From: Oscillospiraceae bacterium
Lineage (GTDB): Bacteria > Bacillota > Clostridia > Saccharofermentanales > Saccharofermentanaceae
Reading direction: 5' to 3'
DNA length: 6,598 nt
Assembly: GCA_902803695.1 (NCBI GenBank)
Contig: CADCQX010000381.1
Location: 1 to 6,598 of the forward strand
Below, piece after piece: positions 1 through 4,806 of this stretch; the first letter of the stretch is position 1; every line of letters begins with the position of its first letter. Position numbers and translations under genes: made by a program. The notes under the pieces are model-generated. The model saw only the letters and a list, made by a program, of their open reading frames with translations, ran no database searches and was not told where the DNA came from.

Positions 1-49
1 CAGCAATCTATCCCTATTCACAGAGACTGAATACCGGATTTTCTTGTAA

Positions 50-93
50 AATACAGCAAAAAGTTCCTGGTTATAGGGATTTCTTACTGGATT
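50..93. repeat. Hairpin repeat copy R1
   Basis: This copy folds in register about its centre with no bulges. The apical stem is 61-68 with 75-82 (eight pairs, two of them G-T) around the six-base loop GGTTAT. The outer arms 50-59 and 84-93 pair with mismatches at 53/90 and 57/86. Its right arm TACTGGATT (85-93) is also a perfect complement of AATCCAGTA (103-111) in the next copy, so neighbouring copies could refold with each other. Confidence 0.65.
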
Positions 94-100
94 CCAGCCT

Positions 101-148
101 AAAATCCAGTATTGTCTCCCTATCAGCAGGGAGAATTAACTGGTGTTT
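101..148. repeat. Hairpin repeat copy R2
   Basis: The apical stem TCTCCCT (115-121) with AGGGAGA (128-134) is perfect over seven pairs around the loop ATCAGC. The outer arm CCAGT (106-110) pairs with ACTGG (139-143), and three A-T pairs close the base (101-103 with 146-148). The left arm AAAATCCAGTA differs by one base from AAAATACAGTA in the distant copy at 4758. Confidence 0.65.
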
Positions 149-257
149 CATGGCAAAGCAGATCAACTTCAGTATGAAACTGCCTTTTATGATCCCAATA
201 TGTTTTGAGACATCCTCTTTGTTTATGTTTAGAACTTAAAAACCTGAGGTATTGCAT

Positions 258-266
258 TGATATAAT
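258..266 (+). promoter_or_regulatory. Probable extended -10 promoter of the sigma factor operon
   Basis: TGA followed directly by a perfect TATAAT (261-266) fits the TGN-TATAAT extended -10 form. No good -35 hexamer sits 16 to 18 bases upstream (the region is A-rich), as is tolerated for this promoter class. The 5' leader would be about 120 bases. The same ten bases, TGATATAATG, recur in the promoter at 3391. Confidence 0.5.
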
Positions 267-281
267 GTTGTAAAGGGAATA

Positions 282-297
282 TGTTTTCGGGAAAACA
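282..297. promoter_or_regulatory. Perfect palindrome just downstream of the promoter, candidate operator
   Basis: TGTTTTC, two bases, then GAAAACA forms a perfect inverted repeat of seven bases per arm. It lies about 10 to 25 bases after the expected transcription start of the sigma operon, a usual place for a repressor site. In RNA it could also be a short hairpin with a CGGG loop. No regulator is identified. Confidence 0.35.
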
Positions 298-372
298 AAA
301 AAATATTTTGAACCTTTCGGACTGTGGCGACAATATATTGTGAAAGATGTTTTGTGCACGGGCATTTTCGAG

Positions 373-377
373 AGGAG
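373..377 (+). promoter_or_regulatory. Ribosome binding site of the sigma factor gene, unusually long spacing
   Basis: AGGAG lies 14 bases ahead of the ATG at 392, longer than the usual 5 to 10. The in-frame TAA at 383-385 excludes any earlier start except CTG at 389, and the next in-frame ATG (452) has no binding site. I therefore keep 392 and expect modest translation. Confidence 0.5.
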
Positions 378-391
378 AAACCTAACGACTG

Positions 392-898
392 ATGCAGGAA
401 AAGATCGAACAATTGATCCGCGACTACGGGAAGGATATCTACTCCTTCTGCATGTACCTTACGGGCAACAGGGACATGGCTGACGAGATTTATCAGCAGT
501 CTTTCCTTATCGCGCTCGAAAAAGGTGACATCGACATGAGTAACAACCCGAAGTCGTACTTGCTATCTATCGCCGTGAATGTCCGCAACAATCAGCGACG
601 TAAGCTCCTGTGGCGCCGGGGAAAATACGATGCTGACGCACCGGACATCCCGGATACGGTAGCGGATCAAAGTCCTACGGCGGAAGAGGACCTGATCATA
701 AGGGAACGTAACCGCGAGATTAGAAGAGCGGTCAGCGAACTTCCCGAGAAGATGAGACAGGTTGTGATACTTTTCTATACCGAGGAACTTAAGATCAACG
801 AGATCGCATCGATACTCAACATTTCCGAAGGCACAGTCAAGAGCAGACTCCATTATGCCAAGAAAACGCTCAAAGGGAGGCTCAAGAATTATGAATGA
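392..898 (+). CDS. RNA polymerase sigma factor, ECF (sigma-70 group IV) family
   Basis: This 168-residue protein has the two-domain ECF layout and normal ECF length. Region 2 spans about residues 10-76, with the core-binding and -10-recognition helices ending in a basic stretch (residues 54-76, rich in R, K and N). An acidic linker covers 79-100. Region 4 spans about 106-163, with a helix-turn-helix around residues 134-160 that begins KINEIASILNISEGTVKSRL. It would direct RNA polymerase to a small set of extracytoplasmic-response promoters. The stop codon overlaps the start of the next gene, the usual arrangement for a sigma factor and its anti-sigma partner. The subgroup and inducing signal cannot be told from sequence alone. 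Autoregulation is likely for such pairs, but I found no clear ECF promoter: GAACCTTT at 310-317 resembles an ECF -35, yet the nearest -10-like CGAC (328-331) is too close. Confidence 0.95.
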   Translation: MQEKIEQLIRDYGKDIYSFCMYLTGNRDMADEIYQQSFLIALEKGDIDMSNNPKSYLLSIAVNVRNNQRRKLLWRRGKYDADAPDIPDTVADQSPTAEEDLIIRERNREIRRAVSELPEKMRQVVILFYTEELKINEIASILNISEGTVKSRLHYAKKTLKGRLKNYE

Positions 899-1643
899 CC
901 ATAACATGGACAATATGCTGAAAGAGGCACTGCGACCGGACTTTGTTCCATCGGAGGAACTTAACAGGAAGATACTTGAAGGCAACGCCGGAAAGAAAAA
1001 GGCTAAGGTCTCGATCTTGCCACGCGTCATCGCGATTGCGGCAGGTGTACTGATCGTTAGTTCCGTCGGAGTATATGCGGGCAGCCGTATCTATAAGAAG
1101 GTCCACGTAACCGATCACGCGATATCAGTTGGAAATACTGATTATATTATCGACGAAGCAATTGCTACGATGGATGACAACGAACCGGCCAGCAGTATAT
1201 ACCATACGGATGCCAAATCTTACGAGACCTACGAAGAAGCCTGTGAAAAAAGCGGTTTGGGTTACAAGATAAATTGTGACTATGAGACCGACTACGTATA
1301 CGAGAATCTCACTACGGGACCTGACGTTACGTTTCATAATATCTATGCTGTTCTTAAGTATGAGGGCGGAACGGTTAATGTAAGTTATGAGATAGCAGAA
1401 GGAAATATTGCAGAAGATGCTGCTTTCTCGGTATACATGAGCAACACGAACAACGAGCGTGAATACATAACACCGACAGGTAACGAGTTCACTCTCGTAG
1501 ACGAGATAACAGATGGTAAGACAAAGACATTCGTTATGGCCAGCTTCGACAACGTAACCGGATATCTGACTTTCGAGAACCTTGAGGAGGAACAGATACA
1601 TGAGTTCCTCGATTCATTAGACATTGATCTTAGTGCGGAGTAA
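891..1643 (+). CDS. Membrane anti-sigma factor without zinc motif, DUF4367-like ectodomain
   Basis: The start at 891 is chosen because AAAGGGAGG (872-880) sits ten bases upstream and ATGAATGA gives an eight-base overlap with the sigma factor stop; an in-frame ATG at 855 has no such support. The product is 250 residues. A cytoplasmic part (1-43) with a basic stretch at 35-39 precedes one membrane helix (about 44-64, rich in A, V, I and G) and a basic stop-transfer segment (66-70). The remaining 180 residues are predicted to be outside. The C-terminal end, where a TGYLTFENLEEEQIHEF stretch precedes a short helix, resembles the DUF4367 domain of Clostridial anti-sigma-like proteins. There is no HxxxCxxC motif in the cytoplasmic part, so it is not a zinc-binding anti-sigma factor of the ZAS type. 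The role rests on topology and position; the direct contact with the sigma factor is inferred. Confidence 0.8.
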   Translation: MNDHNMDNMLKEALRPDFVPSEELNRKILEGNAGKKKAKVSILPRVIAIAAGVLIVSSVGVYAGSRIYKKVHVTDHAISVGNTDYIIDEAIATMDDNEPASSIYHTDAKSYETYEEACEKSGLGYKINCDYETDYVYENLTTGPDVTFHNIYAVLKYEGGTVNVSYEIAEGNIAEDAAFSVYMSNTNNEREYITPTGNEFTLVDEITDGKTKTFVMASFDNVTGYLTFENLEEEQIHEFLDSLDIDLSAE

Positions 1644-1646
1644 AAA

Positions 1647-2768
1647 ATGAAAAACAAGAAAATTATTGCAGTGATCCTTGTTGCATCGATCATGCTCCTG
1701 TCAGCATGTGCAGACAAGAAAGAAAACAAATCTAAAGAAGATAAAAAAGAAGACGACAAGATTGAAGAGACAGAAGAGGAGACTACAAAAGATGAGAAGT
1801 CTTATGCAGGTTCAGAAGTCGATCCTGACGAAGTAACAGAGTCCTCTGAAGAGGTAACTGAGGAGACCGAAGAAGAGTGCGAAGAACATCAGATCACCTT
1901 CAGCGGAGTTCCTGAAGAGATATCCACTATCATGTGCGACTGCTACTACGAAGGTGATGACTATGTGATCTTCTTCAAGGAAGGTTGTGTCGTTCCGGGT
2001 GATACAGTCGTAAATATCGACCTCATCTTAGATGAACTGGAGGAACTTTACGGAATGCCGTTTGATACGAATCCGGATGCTCAGGAAGATGATTGGAGAA
2101 GAGTATACTTTACAGGCGGATTCGAGAACGTTAATGCTGATATGAGCAAGTCAACGATCATAGTTCTTCCTGATCCTCACGATGAAACGATCGAGTGGAC
2201 ATTCTATAACGAGATGATGGTGTATGATTCGGATCTCTTCAAAGACGGCGATACCTTCTCGACTCTGGTTCATGAACTGACACATCTTTACAGATTAAAG
2301 CGCGGTGAGTGCCTGGGTTCCGTCATGGAGGAGGGCATAGCTCTCTATGCCGAAGATATGATCATGCGTGATCTGGGACTTCCTGCATGGAATGCAATTC
2401 AGTACATAAGCTACGACAACTATCTGGTCGAGTACGATACCACTGATCTTTATAATGATCCTGAAGCGGCTTTTATAGAGGCAACAGATTCTCCGCGTTC
2501 TGCGGAACAGATCGATTATCAGTATGGAAAGAGATTCATTGTTTTCCTCATGGAAGAGTACGGTCCTGATGTTATTGCAACGATTACCGAGAACTCCGTT
2601 GATTACAACATCGGTAAGCGCAGCGATGAGAATGATGCTATCGTGATCGAACTCATCAAGGCAAGCACATCTGACGATGTTTTCGAACGCTTTGTTCAGT
2701 GGTTACCTAACGGATACTACGAGTTCTGCGGTGAATATGTCGAGTATATGCACCAGTTCGGACTTTGA
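1647..2768 (+). CDS. Lipoprotein zinc metalloprotease (gluzincin, peptidase MA-like)
   Basis: This 373-residue protein starts three bases after the anti-sigma stop, with GCGGAG (1635-1640) as binding site. Residues 1-20 are a lipoprotein signal peptide ending in the lipobox LSA before Cys21. Residues 22-80 form a highly charged K/E/D/T/S tether that would hold the enzyme away from the membrane. The catalytic domain carries HELTH at 209-213 (two zinc histidines and the catalytic Glu210), followed by EEGIALYAE at 228-236, in which Glu229 is the likely third zinc ligand. A helix around 291-312 with the pattern YGKRF...LMEEYG also fits peptidase MA-like gluzincins. The substrate is unknown. Being cotranscribed with a sigma/anti-sigma pair and facing the same side as the anti-sigma ectodomain, it may act in envelope stress response or in cleaving the anti-sigma factor; this is inference. 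All three key zinc-site residues are present, so it should be active. Confidence 0.85.
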   Translation: MKNKKIIAVILVASIMLLSACADKKENKSKEDKKEDDKIEETEEETTKDEKSYAGSEVDPDEVTESSEEVTEETEEECEEHQITFSGVPEEISTIMCDCYYEGDDYVIFFKEGCVVPGDTVVNIDLILDELEELYGMPFDTNPDAQEDDWRRVYFTGGFENVNADMSKSTIIVLPDPHDETIEWTFYNEMMVYDSDLFKDGDTFSTLVHELTHLYRLKRGECLGSVMEEGIALYAEDMIMRDLGLPAWNAIQYISYDNYLVEYDTTDLYNDPEAAFIEATDSPRSAEQIDYQYGKRFIVFLMEEYGPDVIATITENSVDYNIGKRSDENDAIVIELIKASTSDDVFERFVQWLPNGYYEFCGEYVEYMHQFGL

Positions 2769-2824
2769 TAATATGAATTATCTCTCGGGTTTGGTGCCCT
2801 TAAGAAAATGAAGTTTTAAACAAA

Positions 2825-2861
2825 TACAAAGCCGGCTCCGTGATACGAAGTCGGCTTTGTA
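2825..2861. terminator. Strong, probably bidirectional terminator between convergent genes
   Basis: A perfect ten-base stem, TACAAAGCCG (2825-2834) with CGGCTTTGTA (2852-2861), is extended inward by three more pairs (one G-T), a mismatch and a further three pairs to a three-base loop. On the plus strand it is followed by CTGTTTCTGTTTG; on the minus strand by TTTGTTTAAAACTT. It would therefore end both the sigma operon and the minus-strand XRE gene. Confidence 0.85.
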
Positions 2862-2890
2862 CTGTTTCTGTTTGCTTGCCCTGGTCGATC

Positions 2891-3097
2891 TTAATCTTTA
2901 TCCGGAATGATCTCTACAATATCTGTCACCTTGCAGTGAAGGATGTTGCAGAGCTTGTCCACAGTAGCGAGACTGATAGGTTCATTGTTACGTAAACGTG
3001 CCAGAAGTCCTGTGCTTACGTTGTGTTTCTTTACCAGCGCATACTGTGTAACCTTCTTTTTATTAAGAGTCTTCCAAAACTTGTCGTATGAAATCAT
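2891..3097 (-). CDS. Small XRE-family helix-turn-helix regulator
   Basis: This 68-residue protein is almost entirely one Cro/C1-type DNA-binding domain. Helix two starts near residue 17 (TQYALVKKHNVS), the recognition helix is about 28-37 (STGLLARLRN), and the tail ISLATVDKLCNILHCKVTDI (41-60) is the conserved end of the fold, as in the HTH_26 group. The start is firm: AAAGGAGG on the minus strand (3107-3114) lies nine bases upstream of the ATG. There is no effector or dimerisation domain, so it probably works as a dimer through the fold itself. It is transcribed towards the sigma operon and shares its terminator. The 352-bp region ahead of it contains palindromes that could be its own operators. 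Its targets and any partner are unknown; it could also be a stray antitoxin-like regulator, but no toxin gene lies next to it. Confidence 0.9.
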   Translation of the reverse strand: MISYDKFWKTLNKKKVTQYALVKKHNVSTGLLARLRNNEPISLATVDKLCNILHCKVTDIVEIIPDKD

Positions 3098-3187
3098 TGG
3101 TCCCCGCCTCCTTTGGAATGATTACCTGTATTGTAAATAAAGTGATTTAACAAACTGTAAACACGAAAATAATGCATTTTTGCACTC

Positions 3188-3215
3188 AAAATAATCGAAA
3201 ATGTCGACAGGTCAA
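3188..3215 (-). promoter_or_regulatory. Candidate promoter of the XRE gene with a palindrome in its spacer
   Basis: On the minus strand TTGACC (3215-3210) is followed 16 bases later by TATTTT (3193-3188). The spacer contains the perfect eight-base palindrome TGTCGACA (3202-3209), where a repressor would block polymerase. The -10 matches the consensus at only four of six positions, and other AT-rich hexamers nearby could serve, so this is tentative. Confidence 0.35.
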
Positions 3216-3280
3216 GCGTTTTTAACAAAATTGATGTCCGATTATAAATATGGCGTGTGTGTGAATAAAAATTGAACAAT

Positions 3281-3296
3281 TGTCCCAATTTGGACA
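3281..3296. promoter_or_regulatory. Candidate operator palindrome in the divergent region
   Basis: TGTCCCAATTTGGACA is a 16-base palindrome with one mismatched pair out of eight. Its half-site TGTCC also occurs at 3235-3239 and 3320-3324, both as ATGTCCGA. A small XRE protein is encoded next to it and is the obvious candidate to bind it, but the link is inferred from position only. Confidence 0.4.
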
Positions 3297-3390
3297 TTTG
3301 TCAATAAATTGAATATTAATGTCCGACTTGTGATATGGTCTCAATTATAGTCTCACTTTTTCTCGAAAACAGGACTTATGAACCTAGCGA

Positions 3391-3399
3391 TGATATAAT
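3391..3399 (+). promoter_or_regulatory. Probable extended -10 promoter of the duplicated-domain gene
   Basis: TGA directly followed by TATAAT (3394-3399) forms an extended -10. The hexamer 17 bases upstream (AGGACT, 3371-3376) is a weak -35. The leader would be about 45 bases. A second, weaker possibility is TATAGT at 3346-3351, whose -35 region would overlap the TGTCC element at 3320. Confidence 0.5.
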
Positions 3400-3432
3400 G
3401 AAATCGTCGGTAAAAAGTTCTTGATGTGTCAT

Positions 3433-3447
3433 GAAAGGGGGCCTTTC
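3433..3447 (+). promoter_or_regulatory. Ribosome binding site folded into a perfect small hairpin
   Basis: GAAAGG (3433-3438), a GGG loop and CCTTTC (3442-3447) form a perfect six-pair stem. The ribosome binding sequence AAAGGGGG (3434-3441) is inside this structure, and the ATG follows three bases after it. If the hairpin forms in the mRNA, translation of the downstream gene would be restrained. Confidence 0.45.
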
Positions 3448-3449
3448 TT

Positions 3450-4391
3450 ATGGATTTCCTGGTATTGTCAGATGGTTATGTAGCAAAGTACGACGAGGAG
3501 TTCAAAGGTTACCTGGTCGAGGTCGACTATAAGGGTTCCAAGATCAAGATGACACTGGTCCCATATAAGGAAAACAGTGACAGCCTCGAAGCTCTCAAGT
3601 ATTCATTCAATGAACTGGTGCGCGATCTTCAGGCTTATGACAACGACGCGATGAATTCCCTATGCGGCAAGCTCGGACCGTATATCGAGAAGGCGCTTCC
3701 CGAGGAACCTGATCTGACACCTGAAGAACTGCTCTTTAACTTTGTCCTTAAGAAGGTGGCGATCATGGACACGATCAGGTTCGGCATGTCTGAAGCTGAA
3801 GGACTTCATATTGTTTTCTCCTATGGCAAAGCCGGCAGTGATGATCCGAATATGGAACTTATGGCTACCGGATATATGGACAGCGGTTTTGATAACTTCT
3901 TCATTAACGGTCAGCAGTTGGCGACCATGCCCCTTACAACGTCCTATGATCTCTCCTGCGGTGCAACGGCAAACTACAACTATAATACTGAGATATATGA
4001 AGCTAAGGTGAACATCTTTGGAAGAGATGTTAACTGTTTTTTTGAGACCGATGAAAACGAGCTGGGTGCCAAGACTTCGACAGACATTTTCGAGAAACTT
4101 TATGAAAATATAGAAGAATATGATAAGAAAGCCAGAAAGTTCCTTTCTGAGAAGCTTGATCAAAAGATCGACGAGGTAAGGGAAGAACTTGATAACCCTG
4201 ATCTGACTGTCGAGGCCATTATGGAGGATATCTTCCTGGATGCGATCGTCTGCTGTACCTATGAGGAAGTGGAACTCACGTACTGTTTCAAGGGCGTGGA
4301 AACGGAGATGCGTGCTGCAGTCACAGGAACGCTCGCGGGCTTTGGATCTGTGATATTTGACTACGGCGAGGCGGGCGAATTCGACGATTGA
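3450..4391 (+). CDS. Unknown protein with an internal domain duplication, tentatively DUF2262-like
   Basis: This 313-residue protein has no signal peptide or membrane helix and is acidic, so it is probably cytoplasmic. I do not recognise a specific gene. It consists of two diverged copies of one domain, about residues 10-152 and 176-305. Both run in the order beta-hairpin (KGSKIKMTL at 28-36; FGRDVNCFF at 190-198), helical stretch with a YD pair (63-64; 224-225), the shared motif PDLT (87-90; 250-253), a second helix, and a closing beta region (GLHIVFSYG at 118-126; VELTYCFKG at 274-282). The YD pairs are 161 residues apart. Strand order and motif spacing recall the DUF2262 family, though its usual FWGH-like end is missing. 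Copy one has an insertion of roughly ten residues near 127-134. It probably has its own promoter; no terminator is seen after it, so the next gene may be read through from it. Confidence 0.7.
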   Translation: MDFLVLSDGYVAKYDEEFKGYLVEVDYKGSKIKMTLVPYKENSDSLEALKYSFNELVRDLQAYDNDAMNSLCGKLGPYIEKALPEEPDLTPEELLFNFVLKKVAIMDTIRFGMSEAEGLHIVFSYGKAGSDDPNMELMATGYMDSGFDNFFINGQQLATMPLTTSYDLSCGATANYNYNTEIYEAKVNIFGRDVNCFFETDENELGAKTSTDIFEKLYENIEEYDKKARKFLSEKLDQKIDEVREELDNPDLTVEAIMEDIFLDAIVCCTYEEVELTYCFKGVETEMRAAVTGTLAGFGSVIFDYGEAGEFDD

Positions 4392-4503
4392 TCCCAAACT
4401 TTATAATTTCTTAAACTTTGCTTTGCGTTGTTTTTAACGTAGGGCGATAAGATGTAGCCATAAAACAAAAGGATGTTCATAGATTTAAAAGGAGGATATA
4501 GAA

Positions 4504-4692
4504 ATGAGAATTACAAGAACTGTATGGAAAGCAATCGCGATCATACTCGCAGCAGTAGCATTGGCACTTTTGTGCATCACATTCATGCACGTAATCAATC
4601 TCCAGCTCATGATCGGTATCACAATGATCGCCGTCGGATTTATCGTCCTGATGACAATGACAAGCGGTTCATCCGTAAAGATGACTTCATAA
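4504..4692 (+). CDS. Small two-helix membrane protein of unknown function
   Basis: This 62-residue protein has an ideal ribosome binding site, AAAAGGAGG (4487-4495), eight bases before the ATG, and a terminator 27 bases after the stop, so it is very likely a real gene. A short basic N-terminus (residues 2-9) is followed by a membrane helix at about 8-27, a short turn around His29-Asn32, a second helix at about 33-52 and a polar tail rich in S, T and K. The positive-inside rule would place both ends in the cytoplasm. I know of no family for it. It lies 112 bases after the duplicated-domain gene with no terminator between them, so the two may share a transcript; no convincing promoter is visible in the gap. 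Overlapping frames at 4473-4751 (plus) and 4757-4485 (minus) are shadows of it. Confidence 0.8.
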   Translation: MRITRTVWKAIAIILAAVALALLCITFMHVINLQLMIGITMIAVGFIVLMTMTSGSSVKMTS

Positions 4693-4718
4693 TCCATACC
4701 CCAATAACCCAAACGTTG

Positions 4719-4746
4719 AAAGGGCTGTCCTGTAGGGCAGTCCTTT
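4719..4746 (+). terminator. Rho-independent terminator after the small membrane protein gene
   Basis: AAAGGGCTGTCC (4719-4730) pairs with GGGCAGTCCTTT (4735-4746) around the tetraloop TGTA, giving twelve pairs of which two are G-T. The stem ends in the T tract TTTT at 4744-4747. Confidence 0.85.
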
Positions 4747-4757
4747 TCTAATTCCAT

Positions 4758-4806
4758 AAAATACAGTAGGAAGATGCCTATGACTAGGGATTTTGTACTG
4801 TATTTG
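4758..4806. repeat. Solitary copy (R3) of the left-end hairpin repeat
   Basis: AAATACAGTA (4759-4768) and TACTGTATTT (4796-4805) are perfect inverted arms of ten bases. Between them AAGAT pairs with ATTTT (one G-T pair), and the apex is CCTA (4777-4780), TGAC, TAGG (4785-4788). Against copy R1 (48-93) it shares ten of the eleven left-arm bases, then CCT, five bases, TAGGGATTT and ACTG, needing a single one-base gap. It lies just after a terminator and about 150 bases ahead of the XRE-TPR gene. No target-site duplication is evident. Confidence 0.7.

Larger units (their letters stand above)
1..159. repeat. Diverged tandem array of a 53-bp hairpin-forming unit, three units visible
   Basis: Units 1-53, 54-106 and 107-159 align with no gaps. 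By hand count, units 1 and 2 match at 31 of 53 positions, 1 and 3 at 31 of 53, and 2 and 3 at 24 of 53. Invariant parts include CAG at unit positions 1-3, CCT at 13-15, an A at 22 and G at 23, AC at 33-34, GG at 36-37, and an A run at 49-51 that belongs to the left arm of the next copy. Similarity fades after about base 150, and the array is cut by the left edge, so its true length is unknown. A further copy lies at 4758-4806. No gene for a transposase or similar enzyme is visible. Confidence 0.75.
1..391. other. Gene-free left end: repeat array, then sigma operon control region
   Basis: No convincing gene lies here. Bases 1 to about 150 hold the tandem hairpin repeats, which run off the left edge of the window. 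Bases 160 to 257 show nothing I can name beyond AT-rich sequence. Bases 258 to 391 hold the probable promoter, a palindrome and the ribosome binding site of the sigma factor gene. An open frame on the minus strand (365 to 123) and one on the plus strand (3 to 239, open from the edge) both lack a ribosome binding site and have cysteine-, serine- and aromatic-rich translations unlike the other proteins here, so I do not call them. Confidence 0.7.
3098..3449. other. Divergent control region between the XRE gene and the duplicated-domain gene
   Basis: This 352-bp AT-rich stretch holds no convincing gene. It contains a candidate promoter for the XRE gene (3188-3215), TGTCC elements at 3235, 3281 and 3320 with the inverse GGACA at 3292, a palindrome (3281-3296), a repeated GTCTCA (3338 and 3350), an extended -10 promoter reading right (3391-3399) and a ribosome binding site inside a small hairpin (3433-3447). 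Confidence 0.7.

Noticed and set aside
1..159. CRISPR array
   Set aside because: The 53-bp period is short for repeat plus spacer, conserved positions are spread over the whole unit instead of a fixed repeat, units are only 45-58% identical, and no cas gene is visible.
3..239. Plus-strand frame open from the window edge, possibly the tail of an upstream gene
   Set aside because: It runs through the whole hairpin repeat array, and its translation (rich in F, C, S and M) does not look like a conserved protein; likely chance.
310..331. Autoregulatory ECF promoter ahead of the sigma factor gene
   Set aside because: GAACCTTT resembles a -35, but the only -10-like CGAC is 13 bases after TGAACC where about 16 is expected, and it is not CGTC.
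123..365. Open frame of 80 codons on the minus strand, overlapping the sigma promoter region
   Set aside because: No ribosome binding site ahead of its start, atypical residue composition, and it runs over the promoter and repeat sequence.
2767..2782. GATAAT-ATGA-ATTATC inverted repeat as terminator
   Set aside because: AT-only stem with no T tract after it; the GC-rich stem at 2825-2861 is the credible terminator.
3094..3297. Minus-strand frame of 67 codons whose stop overlaps the XRE start by four bases
   Set aside because: Although the overlap looks operon-like, it has no ribosome binding site, is AT-driven in composition, and covers the likely promoter and operators of the XRE gene.
3660..4397. 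Long minus-strand frame of 245 codons opposite the duplicated-domain gene
   Set aside because: A shadow frame: the plus-strand gene has a promoter, a ribosome binding site and an internal domain repeat, while this frame is rich in H, R, F and I without recognisable motifs.
4402..4407. TATAAT as a promoter for the small membrane protein gene
   Set aside because: No usable -35 at 16-18 bases upstream and no extended -10 TG; the AT-rich context makes chance likely.
4473..4751. Plus-strand frame of 92 codons around the small membrane protein gene
   Set aside because: The strong Shine-Dalgarno sequence lies inside this frame and points to the ATG at 4504 in another frame; this frame also runs into the terminator.
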